20,743 nt of DNA from JBQCHF01 sp051953655 (lineage in GTDB: Bacteria > Actinomycetota > Actinomycetes > Motilibacterales > Motilibacteraceae), in assembly GCA_051953655.1 (NCBI GenBank), contig JBQCIO010000216.1, positions 1 through 20,743 of the forward strand. Direction: 5' to 3'. The translations under genes were made by a program, and so were the position numbers. The stretch's first letter is position 1, and every line of letters starts with the position of its first letter. Below, piece after piece: positions 12,976-20,743 of this stretch. Under the pieces are notes generated by a model. It made no database searches, was not told the origin of the DNA, and saw only the letters and a list, made by a program, of their open reading frames with translations.

Positions 12976-14694
12976 TCAGCGTCGGGTCTGGACGAAGACC
13001 GGGTTGGTGTAGAACCAGAGGTCGTTCCACGGGTCGGCGTCGCCCTCGCGGTCCATCCCGGGCTCGAGACCGGTCTTCCCGGAGGAGGCGTTGTTGCCGT
13101 CCGTGCCGCGCACCCGCAGGAAGCAGGGCCCCTCCACGCGGGGGAGACGTGCGGCCAGCACGATCTCCTCGGGGGCGTCCGCCGCGATCTCGAAGGACTT
13201 CACGACCTCGGTGCGCGGGGCCGTGAAGCTGTCCCGGTCCGCGACCGGGCCATTGACCTGACCCATGACGACGTCGACCCGACGAAGCACCGGCACCTGC
13301 CGATTGTTGTTGGGACGAAGCCGCTTGCGGATGCGCAGCTGGATCTCCAGCGACCCGCCGCGGCGGGCGGTCAGGGTCTGGCCAAGGGTCGCCTGGTCTC
13401 CCTCGCTCCGAGCGGTGACCTCGATGCCGTCGATGAGGTCCCCGTGGACGACGAACACCCGGCCGGCGCGCAGGCCGTCCATGACGGCCTGGTAGTCCGC
13501 GGAGACGGCCCCCACGACGGTGCGCGAGTAGTAGCCGGGCCAGAAGTCCCCGCGGTTGATCTGCAGCGCGCCGGTGTCGACCGGGTCCCCGTACTGGTCG
13601 TTGTTGGTGAAGTCGCTGCCCGGCGGCACGTCGAGGACGTCGCGCCACACCCGGTGGCTGTCGGAGTTGGCGCTGATCGACCAGAGCTTGCCCTCGGCCA
13701 GCATCGAGTCCCACAGCCCACCCAGAGTTGCAGTCATCCAGTCGAAGCCGCCGAAGGTGCGGTAGGACTCGGGTGGATAACCGACGTAGCTGGCGGGCTG
13801 CTGGGTGTAGTCGTAGTAACCGCGGGCCGAGCCCTGACCGAACGGGCCCGGAATGCCGGCCGCCTGGTGCCCGGGAGCCCCCTCCATCCCCACCGCGACG
13901 CTCGGGTCCGCGTCGCGCCACCCGCGCAGCTCGTGCGGGGAGTCCAGCCCGCGACGAGCAGGGTGGTTGGCCAGGAACAGGGCGGCGGGGGTACGGCCGG
14001 CGCGGACCTGCTTGCCGAGCCAGGAGATGCCGGCCACGGCGTCGGCCTCGGAGCTCTTGAAGGTCCCGTCGAAGGTGTTCTCGAACTCCTTGAGCAGATC
14101 GACCTCATGCCGGCTGGGGGCGACGAACACCGTGCCGTGCTCGGCGGCCGGGATGTTCCACTCCAGGCCCTGGAACACGAGCAGGCGACCGGCGTATGCC
14201 GCGCGGGCGGCCACGATGTCGGGGTTGACCTTCTCCACGCCGTAGCGGGCGTGCTGGACGCCGCCGTGGTCGGTGATGACCATCCAGTCCAGGCCGTAGC
14301 GGGCGGCGTTCTGCACCTGGTCCGCCACCCGGTACAGGCCGTCGGGGGAGAACTGGGTGTGGATGTGGTGGTCGCCGGCCAGCCAGCGATAGTCCCCGGC
14401 CGGGCGCCCGCTGCGGCGCTGCTCGTCGTGGTCCTCCTGCTGGTTGCCCTGCTCGTCGGCGGCAGCCGCTCCGGCCGCCGCGACGCCGCCGCCGGCGAGG
14501 GCGGCGGTGGCCCCGAGGACCCCGATGCCTTGAAGGAAGCGCCGTCGCGCGATGTCGCCCGGCGCCAGCTCTGCCTCCTCGAGCCCGAGGTCGGCGTAGG
14601 GGGGAAGCTGCTCCGTCCCGCTCAATCCTTCGTCGTGGCCATGGGTGTGGCTGTGGTCGTGCTCGTGACCGTGGTGCGGGTGGTCGTGACCCAC
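12976..14694 (-). CDS. Tat-exported PHP-domain metal-dependent phosphoesterase
   Basis: 572 residues. Residues 1-22 are histidine-rich (ten His). A twin-arginine signal follows: ARRRFLQGIGVLG and an alanine-rich hydrophobic run to ~80, so the protein is exported folded. The mature part is a PHP-type metallophosphoesterase: GDHHIHTQFSPDG (HxH at 110-112), ITDHGG (142-145), GLEWN (177-180), LANHPARRG (His 244) and NSDSH further on, the usual metal ligands. Substrate unknown. The GTG start at 14694 has GGAGG five bases upstream; no ATG fits. It is the first gene of a two-gene unit with the 224-residue protein and is divergent from a secreted metallophosphoesterase, so the locus once held two exported phosphoesterases. 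Confidence 0.87.
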   Translation of the reverse strand: MGHDHPHHGHEHDHSHTHGHDEGLSGTEQLPPYADLGLEEAELAPGDIARRRFLQGIGVLGATAALAGGGVAAAGAAAADEQGNQQEDHDEQRRSGRPAGDYRWLAGDHHIHTQFSPDGLYRVADQVQNAARYGLDWMVITDHGGVQHARYGVEKVNPDIVAARAAYAGRLLVFQGLEWNIPAAEHGTVFVAPSRHEVDLLKEFENTFDGTFKSSEADAVAGISWLGKQVRAGRTPAALFLANHPARRGLDSPHELRGWRDADPSVAVGMEGAPGHQAAGIPGPFGQGSARGYYDYTQQPASYVGYPPESYRTFGGFDWMTATLGGLWDSMLAEGKLWSISANSDSHRVWRDVLDVPPGSDFTNNDQYGDPVDTGALQINRGDFWPGYYSRTVVGAVSADYQAVMDGLRAGRVFVVHGDLIDGIEVTARSEGDQATLGQTLTARRGGSLEIQLRIRKRLRPNNNRQVPVLRRVDVVMGQVNGPVADRDSFTAPRTEVVKSFEIAADAPEEIVLAARLPRVEGPCFLRVRGTDGNNASSGKTGLEPGMDREGDADPWNDLWFYTNPVFVQTRR

Positions 14695-14987
14695 CGTCGC
14701 CTCCGTCTGTCGGGTCCGGCCCCGACGCCCGGGGCCCTCCGTGCGGCCTCGGCGGACGCCGAGCCGAGCGGAGCCAAGCCGCTCGAGTTGACCGGCGCAT
14801 TACCTGCGATACACCGGCAGATGAACCGTTCCGAACCCGTCGGGGCTCGTCGGGTATGCCCGGAGGGTTGGCCGGGTGGTCGATCAACTGACACCTCTTG
14901 TGCACGGTGCGTTTTCCCGAAGCCATGAGGTTCCTTGCCCGGCACCGGTCGAGGGCCGGTCGAGTAGACGCACCCCCAGGAGGACGT

Positions 14988-15431
14988 GTGAAGGCACCCA
15001 GAACGTGGATCGCGGCCCTGGCCGGCAGCAGCCTGCTGGTCGCTGGCGCGGCCACCGCGAGCACGAGCCACAGTTCATGGCCGTACCAGACCTCGCCCAG
15101 CCACCGCAGCACCGCCGTCCTCGCCGTCGTCGGTGACGTGGCCTGCGAACCCGAGGGGGATGCCGAAGCGGCCGGGCAGAAGGCTCCGGATCCGAAGTAC
15201 CTGTGCGACGGCGAACGGAACGCCGCCCAGACCGCGACCGCCAAGCAGGTCGAGGCGATGCACCCGGACCTGGTCGCTCTGCTAGGGGACGAGCAGTACC
15301 AGGTGGGCCGTTACAACGACTTCATGGGCTCGTTCGATAAGACCTACGGCGCGTTCAAGTTCCTTCAGCGGCCCGCTCCCGGCAACCACGAGTTCGGGCC
15401 CTGGCCCCGGTTCTTGGACACGGGGGTGTGA
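14988..15431 (+). pseudogene. Secreted metallophosphoesterase, truncated by IS3-family insertion
   Basis: GTG at 14988 with AGGAGG four bases before it. Sec-type signal peptide (KAPRTWIAALAGSSLLVAG, likely cut after ATA). The metallophosphoesterase motifs begin in order: VVGDVACEP (GD at 49-50), LLGDEQYQVGRYNDF (100-110) and PGNHEFG (132-137). Just after GNHE the frame enters the IS end (from ~15408) and stops at 15431 with WPRFLDTGV-type vector residues. The C-terminal half with the remaining metal ligands (GH and HxH) is absent, and no continuation appears after the IS, so flanking DNA was also lost or rearranged. An inactive remnant is near certain; the intact gene would be about 300 residues or more. 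Confidence 0.85.
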
Positions 15432-16328
15432 TTAGGCGGCGGTCTGCAGCCTAGCGGTGTAGCGGGCTTCGAAGGCGATAGGCGTCATGTAGCGGCACCA
15501 GGAGTGGCGGCGTTTGGTGTTGTAGCGGGTGAGCCAGCGGAACACCTCTCGTCGGCAGGAGAGCTCCTCGGGCCAGCAGGCCGCGTCCTGCAGGACCTCG
15601 CGCTTGAGTGCGGCGTTGAACGACTCGGCCAGTGCGTTGTCGGCCGAGGAGCCCACGGCGCCCATCGACTGGGTCACGCCCAGCTGCGCGCACAGACGGG
15701 CGTAGTCCTGAGAGGTGTAGACCGACCCGTGGTCGGAGTGAAAGACCACCCCTGCGAGGCTGCCGCGGGTCGCGGCCGCAGCCTGCAGGGCCTGGGTGAC
15801 CAGGGCGGTGCGCATGTGGTCCGCTAGCGCCCAGCCGACCAGGCGGCGGCTGTAGCAGTCGATGACGGTGGCCAGGTACAGGTTCGACCCGTCGCCCAGC
15901 GGCAGGTAGGTGATGTCTCCGACGTAGCGCCGGTTCGGCGCCTCGGCGGTGAAGTCGCGGCGCAGCAGGTCCGGGACCTTCGCGTGGCTCTGCGCCGGGA
16001 TCGTGGTGCGCACCCGCCGCTTCTTGACGTAGCCGGCGATGCCGTGGGCACGCATCACCCGGGCCACCCGCTTGTGGTTCACCCGCTGCTCGGGCGGGGC
16101 GTCGTCGTTGAGCTCGGCGGTGACCCGCGGGGCGCCGAGGGTGTTGTCCGCGGCGTGCACGGTGCGGATCCGCTCGGCCAAGGCGGCATCCTGCCCGGCG
16201 CGGGCGGCGCGGGCGGGGGCGGCGTTGAGCCAGGCGTAGTAGGAGGACCGCTCGACCTCGAGCAGCTGGCACAGTCGCTTCACCTGGAAGGTGGCGGAGT
16301 GGTCGGCGACGAACTGGAAGCGACTCAC
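15432..16328 (-). CDS. IS3-family transposase OrfB (DDE integrase)
   Basis: 298 residues. The rve-type catalytic core is complete: GDITYLP (D138), VFHSDHGSVYTS (D199) and SADNALAESFNAALKRE (E235), the DD(35)E pattern of IS3 transposases. An HTH_21-like region precedes it (RVNHKRVARVMRAHGIAGYV). It starts at a GTG that overlaps the orfA stop by four bases (GTGA), in the -1 frame relative to orfA. In this family an OrfAB fusion is usually made by frameshifting, but no classic A-rich slippery run is visible, so coupled translation is also possible. The stop is 9 bases inside the left inverted repeat. Confidence 0.93.
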   Translation of the reverse strand: MSRFQFVADHSATFQVKRLCQLLEVERSSYYAWLNAAPARAARAGQDAALAERIRTVHAADNTLGAPRVTAELNDDAPPEQRVNHKRVARVMRAHGIAGYVKKRRVRTTIPAQSHAKVPDLLRRDFTAEAPNRRYVGDITYLPLGDGSNLYLATVIDCYSRRLVGWALADHMRTALVTQALQAAAATRGSLAGVVFHSDHGSVYTSQDYARLCAQLGVTQSMGAVGSSADNALAESFNAALKREVLQDAACWPEELSCRREVFRWLTRYNTKRRHSWCRYMTPIAFEARYTARLQTAA

Positions 16329-16696
16329 CAGCGCGTCTCCCCGGCGAAATACTTGGCCGCCTTCTGCAGGATCTCCCGCTCGGTGGCCAGCTTGCGCTCG
16401 TTCACCTCAAGTTCGGCGACCCGAGCTTCCAGCCGGGCGATCTTCTGCTCCGGGGTCTCATCCACCGGCCCGGGCGGAGCGCCGCGCCCGGCCGGCTTGG
16501 ACTGCAGCGGGCTGGCGGCGGGGGTGCCGTCGGCGGCGGTCTTCTTGCCGGTCCCGTACACCCCGAGCCACTGGCGCAGCGTGCCCCGCACGATGCCCAG
16601 GTCCTCAGCGATCCCGCGGACCGTGGCCCCCGGGGTGGACTCGTACAAGTCGACGGCCTGCCGGCGGAACTCCTCCGAGTAGTGCTTCCTGGCCAT
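16325..16696 (-). CDS. IS3-family OrfA (HTH_Tnp_1)
   Basis: 123 residues. The N-terminal HTH is of the transposase-8 type: RKHYSEEFRRQAVDLYES then VRGIAEDLGIVRGTLRQWL. A Pro/Ala-rich linker follows, then a leucine-zipper coiled coil (EQKIARLEARVAELEVNERKL and TEREILQKAAKYFAGE) used for dimerisation and for contact with OrfB. It binds the IS ends. Its start is about 40 bases inside the right inverted repeat. Confidence 0.92.
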   Translation of the reverse strand: MARKHYSEEFRRQAVDLYESTPGATVRGIAEDLGIVRGTLRQWLGVYGTGKKTAADGTPAASPLQSKPAGRGAPPGPVDETPEQKIARLEARVAELEVNERKLATEREILQKAAKYFAGETRW

Positions 16697-16765
16697 AGCT
16701 CTGGATCATCTCGCTTCTCCAGCAGTGCTGGGTTCGCCGTGTCCAAGAACCAGGGTCAACCCCCG

Positions 16766-16999
16766 TCACCGGCCGTCGTCACCCTTGATGCGTCGCTTGA
16801 CGAGTTCGAAGGATCCGCCGACCGCGCCGCCGAGGATCAGCATGGTCACGGTCTCCAGCAGTGCGCTTCCAGAGACCTGGTGCACCTGCCAGGCGAGGGT
16901 GTAGCAGGCCAGGAACAGCAGGCCCTCGCCGAGCCAGAGGTAGACCGACATCCGCCGGCCGAGCTTGGGGCGTTGGCCGTGCTCCTCATCGTCGGGCAT
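16766..16999 (-). CDS. Small two-helix membrane protein
   Basis: 77 residues: a charged start (MPDDEEHGQRPKLGRR), two membrane helices at about 18-39 (SVYLWLGEGLLFLACYTLAW) and 48-66 (LETVTMLILGGAVGGSFEL), and a basic tail (VKRRIKGDDGR). Both ends should be in the cytoplasm. GGGAAGGGCAGG lies upstream of the ATG. The stop is 14 bases from the IS end, so the gene seems to have escaped the insertion. The size and shape resemble holin-like proteins, but nothing else supports that. Function unknown. Confidence 0.65.
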   Translation of the reverse strand: MPDDEEHGQRPKLGRRMSVYLWLGEGLLFLACYTLAWQVHQVSGSALLETVTMLILGGAVGGSFELVKRRIKGDDGR

Positions 17000-17142
17000 T
17001 GCTGCCTGCCCTTCCCGATGGTTGAGCTAGTGTCCCGTCCGTCGCCGGCACACCGCCATCGGTCCGAGCGGTGGGGCACGAGCCAGTGCCGCTGTGACAA
17101 GCCCCTGGCGCGACCTGCGGGCACTGAGGCCTGCCCGTGCGC

Positions 17143-17640
17143 TCAGCAGCCACTGACTCGCCGCCCGTTCGGCGGGGCGACCGCGGCCAGCTTCCAGTGC
17201 AGGCCCGAACCGGTGACGCCCCGGCTGAGGGAGGCGGTGACGGCGGTGCCGCCTACGCTCTGGCTCCAGACCGGTCCTGGCCCCAGCGCCGTCTTAAGGG
17301 TCTGAGTTCGGTGCCACCCGCTGGCGGTCAGCGCCGTGTCCGCATCTCGTATCACGTTCTGCGGGTCGCCGGTGGAGTCGAACTCGACGTCGACGAACAC
17401 GTTGCTCCAGCCCTCGGTCTCGGGGCGGCCGTCGCAGGAGTCCCACCGCGGCTCGACCGCCTGTTGCAGGAGCACCTGAGCACCCGGCGGGACGCCCTGC
17501 TCGACCGTCGTCGCGACCGCGAAGATCCGCCCGCCGGGGTCCGGGTCGCCATGACCGACCCGCGTCACCGCCCACGCCCCGCCCGCGCCGGCGATGACGA
17601 GCGCCCCCGCGACGGCGACCACGAGCCCTCGGTTGTTCAT
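17143..17640 (-). CDS. Membrane-anchored or secreted protein of unknown function
   Basis: 165 residues. Residues 5-25 (GLVVAVAGALVIAGAGGAWAV) form a signal anchor or signal peptide without a lipobox. The rest is a soluble beta-rich domain with DSCDGRPE and a cysteine as the last residue (RRVSGC), which could form a disulfide outside the cell. WSNVFVDVEFDSTGDPQNVI and ASGWHRTQTLKTALGPGPVW are typical of small actinobacterial exported proteins of unknown role. The ATG at 17640 has AGGGGCGGG directly upstream. The open frame continues upstream to 18369 but loses coding character there. No operon partner is visible. Confidence 0.7.
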   Translation of the reverse strand: MNNRGLVVAVAGALVIAGAGGAWAVTRVGHGDPDPGGRIFAVATTVEQGVPPGAQVLLQQAVEPRWDSCDGRPETEGWSNVFVDVEFDSTGDPQNVIRDADTALTASGWHRTQTLKTALGPGPVWSQSVGGTAVTASLSRGVTGSGLHWKLAAVAPPNGRRVSGC

Positions 17641-17796
17641 CCCGCCCCTTGCCCCCGGTTCCGTTGCATCCTGCCACTGATGGCCGTCGTTCACGAGGGT
17701 CCGGGCGAGCAGGTCTGCAGCCCGACGCGATGCGCGTCGAACCGTGAGCGGCCGCAGTGGCGAGCAACGTGGAGGGGCCGGGCGGCGCAGCCTGCG

Positions 17797-17832
17797 CGGC
17801 GCTGGTTGACGGTGGGACGGGGGCCAGCGCCG
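17797..17832. repeat. 9-bp inverted repeat upstream of a doubtful ORF
   Basis: CGGCGCTGG (17797-17805) and CCAGCGCCG (17824-17832) are perfect complements 18 bases apart. They lie directly before the purine-rich site at about 17838. Could be an operator or an RNA hairpin. Confidence 0.35.
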
Positions 17833-17848
17833 AGAGACGGAGATGCAG

Positions 17849-18550
17849 ATGGGGGAGCTGGACCTGATCACGCTCGGCGTCGTCGACGTCGAGCCGGCGG
17901 TGCTGCACGGCCCCGGGGTGCCGCTGGCCGAGCCTCCCATTCCCGAAAGCGTTGAGGACCGGATCGAGCCCGCGGTTCGAGCTGCTCCTCTCGTGCCGGG
18001 CTGGCGGTAGGTCGATGCGGTGAGCCGGGGCGACGATGGCTGGACCTTGGTCTTCGCCGCACCGTGCGCTGGGGGCTTTGCGGTGCTGCACCTGGAGACT
18101 CGCCCCGACGGGGGCCGCATCCCCAGCGGAGACCCGGAGACCCCCGGGCCGGTCGTGACCCGGCCCGGGCGTCCCGCTCGGCGAGCGAGGGTGGCCCTGC
18201 GGTGGGAGGCCGCCCACACCCGAACCGCCCTGGCCGGCAAGACCACGGTCACCACACGCCCCGGCCTCGATCTGAGGATCAGCCCCGTCGATCCAAGCGA
18301 GCGCCGTGAATGGTGGACGAGGAGGATGGCGGCTTCGTCCTCGCCCGGCTGCTCGACGGGGTACGGCAAGGGTCTGCGGCAGGCCTGGTTCGCCTACGGC
18401 CCGATGCACCATCGACTGCGGGACCTCGCGCCGCAACAGTCGGTGGACTTGCCGATGCAGCTGACCGCCGATGAGCTCGAGGTCCCGCCGGGCTCCTACC
18501 TGCTGGTCGCCTGGCTACCGTCCCTCGACCTGCGCTCGGACGAGCGATGT
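17849..18550 (+). pseudogene. Possible stop-interrupted hypothetical gene
   Basis: An ATG at 17849 with CGGAG six bases before it reads MGELDLITLGVVDVEPAVLH and ends at a TAG (18008-18010) after 53 residues. The same frame resumes at GTG 18020 with protein-like text (SRGDDGWTLVFAAPCAGGF, then AVLHLETRPDGG, and near the end LPMQLTADELEVPPGSYLLV and AWLPSLDLRSDE). After about 18550 it loses coding character and runs into the tRNA without a stop. A middle stretch is low-quality, suggesting shifts. It could be a decayed gene, two small genes, or noise in GC-rich DNA. No family recognised. Confidence 0.3.
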
Positions 18551-18753
18551 CTTACTTCCCCCTCGGACAGGACTGACCGCCGGGTCGGCACGGCAGGAGT
18601 TCGTCGGATTCCCGTCAGGGAAGAATCCGCTGACCCATCGCGGCCACACATCGGCCACACATCACCGCCTACACGACGTGATCACGTCCGAATGCCGAGA
18701 ACGGAAGTCCAAGAAATTGAAGAAACTGCAGCTCAGAGGGCATGCCGAACTCG

Positions 18754-18826
18754 CGCGCCCGGCAGGATTCGAACCTGCGGCCTACGGATTAGAAGTCCGC
18801 TGCTCTATCCGCTGAGCTACGGGCGC
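18754..18826 (-). tRNA. tRNA-Arg (anticodon UCU)
   Basis: 73 bases on the minus strand. Acceptor stem GCGCCCG/CGGGCGC, D-arm with AGCTCAGCGGATAGAGC, anticodon stem CGGAC/GTCCG-type around loop TTCTAAT with anticodon TCT, and T-arm with GGTTCGAATCC. No CCA is encoded. Reads AGA codons, which are rare in such GC-rich genomes. Confidence 0.95.
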
Positions 18827-18891
18827 CTGGGCCAGAGCCCGGCGTCATCGTCCCATGACGGCAGGTCGCGCTTCGACCCGTCCGGCCAGAC

Positions 18892-20511
18892 CTACGCGAC
18901 GTCCGGGCGGCGGGCCGACTTCTGGCGGTACATCGCCTCGTCGGCGGCGTGCAGCAGGGAGCTGGCGGTGGCGGCGGGGTCGGGGCCGGCCGGCAGGGCG
19001 GCCCAGCCGACGCTGCAGGCGGCGGTGATGGTGACCGGGCCGTCGGTGGTGGGGACGAGGAACGGCTCGACCAGGGCCTCGCGGATGCGCTCGCGCAGGC
19101 GGCCGGCGTCCAGGGGGCCGTGCTCGCCGGGGGTCTCGGCGAGCAGGATCGCGAACTCGTCGCCACCCAGGCGGGCCAGGGTGTCGCCGGATCGCAGGGC
19201 GCCGCGCAGGCGCTCGGCGACCGAGGCGAGCAGGCGGTCACCGGTGGCGTGCCCGTGCACGTCGTTGACCTGCTTGAAGCCGTCGAGGTCGCAGTACATG
19301 ACGCAGACGCTGCCGCCCGCTCGGTAGGCCAGCACGGCGGCGTGCTGCAGCCGGTCGGTGAACAGGGCCCGGTTGGCCAGTCCGGTGAGCGGGTCGTGGA
19401 AGGCGAGCCAGCGCACCTCCTCCTCGCGGGCCTGGACCTCGCGCAGCAGCACGAGGTTGTCGGCCACCGCGGCCAGCTGGCGGGCGAGCATCAGCGCGAC
19501 CAGCACCACCGCCAGGGCGACGGTGAAGGGGTCCGCCTCGCCATGGGCGGCGGTCCAGGCGGTGGCGCCGATCGCGGCCACGAACGGCACGTAGGGGAGC
19601 CAGACGTCACGGCGGGCCAGCACCCGCCAGCGCGCGCCATCGGCGACGGGAGCGCGCAGCGAGGCGGGCTCGGCGGTCGGGTTGCGGTGCAGGAGCGGGG
19701 CGGTCGCGCCCGACCCCTGCGCCGCGGCGACGACGAGCATCGCGGCCAGCAGCCAGCCGGTGTCGCTCAGGCAGCCGGTGGCGTAGGTCCCCGCGCTCGT
19801 GAGGTAGGCGAAGGCGCTGTCCGCCACGGCCATGGCGCACGGGGAGGCGGCCAGGAGCAGCAGCCGGACGTCGCGGTGGGCGGACGTGCGGGAGAGCGCG
19901 AGCAGGGCCAGCGAGCCGACCAGGACGTCGCCGACCGGGTAGGCGACGCCGATGACCAGGGCCAGGTGCGAGTCCGCGCCGGCGTGGAAGACCGGCCCGA
20001 GCACGGTCAGCCAGGACAGCGTGAGCAGGCCGGTGCCGACCAGCGCACCGTCCAGGGCGGCCTGCAGCCGGCGCGCCGACGTCGTGCCGCGACCGGTCAG
20101 GGCGTAGAGCGCGGCGGCGCCGGCCACCGGGTAGGTGAGGAAGCCGATGTCGGACACGGAGGGGAAAGGCACGGGACGGTGCAGGGCGAGCTCGAAGACG
20201 CTCCAGGTCGTCTGCCCGGCGGCCCAGCCGGCCCAGGAGAGCGCCACCAGCGCCCAGCCGCGACGCACGTCCCGGCTCGATCGCACCGCGGCCACGCCGG
20301 CGGCCACCGCGGCCAGCCAGGCCCCGGCGCTGGTGACCACGTCGTCGAAGGGCACGACGAAGCCCTCGCCGGCCCGCGTCGTGAGAAGGACGGCGACGAA
20401 GGCGGCGAGCCCGGCGGCCAGGAGCGCGGGCACGACCAGGCCCGCGCGCCGCGGGAGCCCGGGGGCGACGGCGCCCAGGCGCTGCGGTGCCTGGCCGGGA
20501 ACTGCGGCCAT
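18892..20511 (-). CDS. Membrane-bound diguanylate cyclase (GGDEF)
   Basis: 539 residues. The N-terminal ~330 residues hold nine or ten hydrophobic helices, a sensor of unknown ligand. A short linker helix (LLREVQAREEEVRWLAFHD) leads into the GGDEF domain: HDPLTGLANRALFTDRL, CDLDGFKQVNDVHGHATGD and RLGGDEFAILLAE (GGDEF at 449-453). The intact GGDEF predicts cyclic-di-GMP synthesis from GTP. An RxxD inhibitory site (RSGD, 440-443) lies five residues before it, so product feedback is expected. No EAL domain follows. The ATG at 20511 has GGAGGTG five bases upstream; the longer frame to 20730 passes into the damaged contig end. It lies upstream of and on the same strand as the tRNA. Confidence 0.92.
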   Translation of the reverse strand: MAAVPGQAPQRLGAVAPGLPRRAGLVVPALLAAGLAAFVAVLLTTRAGEGFVVPFDDVVTSAGAWLAAVAAGVAAVRSSRDVRRGWALVALSWAGWAAGQTTWSVFELALHRPVPFPSVSDIGFLTYPVAGAAALYALTGRGTTSARRLQAALDGALVGTGLLTLSWLTVLGPVFHAGADSHLALVIGVAYPVGDVLVGSLALLALSRTSAHRDVRLLLLAASPCAMAVADSAFAYLTSAGTYATGCLSDTGWLLAAMLVVAAAQGSGATAPLLHRNPTAEPASLRAPVADGARWRVLARRDVWLPYVPFVAAIGATAWTAAHGEADPFTVALAVVLVALMLARQLAAVADNLVLLREVQAREEEVRWLAFHDPLTGLANRALFTDRLQHAAVLAYRAGGSVCVMYCDLDGFKQVNDVHGHATGDRLLASVAERLRGALRSGDTLARLGGDEFAILLAETPGEHGPLDAGRLRERIREALVEPFLVPTTDGPVTITAACSVGWAALPAGPDPAATASSLLHAADEAMYRQKSARRPDVA

Positions 20512-20661
20512 CCTCACCTCCGGGGCTCGGCGCGGTCCGGTCTGCCGACACAGAGGATCGGGAGGAAGGCTGCACGGCTTGAGGGAAGCGACCCGAAGCG
20601 GACAGGTGCGGAGAGGGGCGACGACGCGCCCCCCGGGCCGCCGGCGCGCCCGGCGCGGGCC

Positions 20662-20743
20662 GGGGGGGGGGGGGGGGAAGGAGAGCCCCCCCAAAAAAAA
20701 GGGGGGGGGAGGCACACCCCCCCCCCCCAAACAGCCAGACCCC
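20662..20743. other. Homopolymer-rich contig end, probably artefact
   Basis: Runs of 16 G (20662-20677), 7 C (20686-20692), 8 A (20693-20700), 9 G (20701-20709) and 12 C (20717-20728) follow each other. Nothing like this occurs elsewhere in the window. It is best read as low-quality assembly or sequencing at a contig end. Confidence 0.75.

Larger units (their letters stand above)
15408..16752 (-). mobile_element. IS3-family insertion sequence
   Basis: About 1.34 kb, bounded by 15-bp perfect inverted repeats (GGTTCTTGGACACGG at 15409-15423 and its complement at 16737-16751). It contains orfA and orfB in the -1 relation normal for the family. No obvious 3-4 base target duplication flanks it, consistent with a deletion next to one end. 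Both ORFs are intact, so it may be active and recently arrived. Confidence 0.9.
17641..18753. other. 1.1-kb region with no confident gene
   Basis: Nothing certain lies here. It holds an inverted repeat at 17797-17832 and a doubtful plus-strand reading frame starting at 17849, interrupted by a TAG at 18008-18010 and continuing in the same frame from a GTG at 18020 to about 18550. Minus-strand open frames look like shadows. The last ~150 bases, before the tRNA, are less GC-rich. Confidence 0.6.

Noticed and set aside
16325..16400. Classic A6G slippery site for IS3 OrfAB frameshifting
   Set aside because: No A-rich heptamer is present near the overlap; only a GTGA start/stop overlap is visible.
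4236..18040. Further fluoride aptamers at other GGCGATGG-like strings (for example near 4240, 6470 and 18028)
   Set aside because: They lack the AACCG block and the CTGATG...CCT end, and most lie inside coding sequence.
18754..18826. tRNA-Arg as an integration site of a mobile element
   Set aside because: No second copy of the tRNA 3' end and no integrase gene were found in the window.
1..20743. CRISPR array or rRNA genes
   Set aside because: No regularly spaced direct repeats and no rRNA-like sequence were seen on either strand.

Overview
This is about 20.7 kb of very GC-rich DNA. Its genes overlap by 1-4 bases, it uses GTG starts freely, and it encodes a DUF3040-type protein, all of which point to an actinomycete (Actinomycetota). 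A Geodermatophilaceae-like host is only a guess. The last ~100 bases are homopolymer runs that look like a poor-quality contig end.

Region 1 (1-9241, minus strand) is the core of the window. A fluoride riboswitch at 9152-9205 heads a tightly overlapping six-gene operon for a membrane complex of the hydrogenase-4 / formate-hydrogenlyase / complex I superfamily: HyfC-like (NuoH), HyfE-like, HyfF-like, HyfG-like (NuoCD), HyfI-like (NuoB plus a ferredoxin segment) and HyfB-like (NuoL). The HyfG-like protein has no NiFe cysteine motifs. The HyfI-like protein has lost all four proximal-cluster cysteines and keeps just the four needed for one ferredoxin-type [4Fe-4S] cluster. It is therefore not a hydrogenase by sequence. 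It fits the 'energy-converting hydrogenase-related' (Ehr) group. Directly after hyfB comes a second fluoride riboswitch (1332-1405), then a DUF3040-CrcB fusion and a second CrcB fluoride channel that runs off the left edge.

Region 2 (9242-12246) holds a divergent dynamin-like GTPase and, convergent with it, a protein made of tandem helix-turn-helix repeats. The repeat protein has a third fluoride riboswitch in its leader. All three riboswitches can be folded so that the 3' end of the aptamer pairs with the ribosome binding site just downstream, which implies translational control. Two of them share the same promoter geometry and each precedes a short leader ORF. The coherent reading is a fluoride-stress regulon: fluoride exporters, an ion-pumping-type complex stripped of hydrogenase chemistry, and a DNA-binding protein, all induced by fluoride.

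Region 3 (12299-17640) has a Tat-exported PHP-family phosphoesterase with a histidine-rich start, co-transcribed with an unknown 224-residue protein. Divergent from it is a secreted metallophosphoesterase gene cut off at its GNHE motif by an IS3-family element (15408-16752). Two small genes of unknown function follow, one membrane and one membrane-anchored or secreted.

Region 4 (17641-20743) contains about 1.1 kb with only a doubtful, stop-interrupted ORF, a tRNA-Arg(UCU) gene, and a membrane diguanylate cyclase (GGDEF), ending in the suspect contig terminus.
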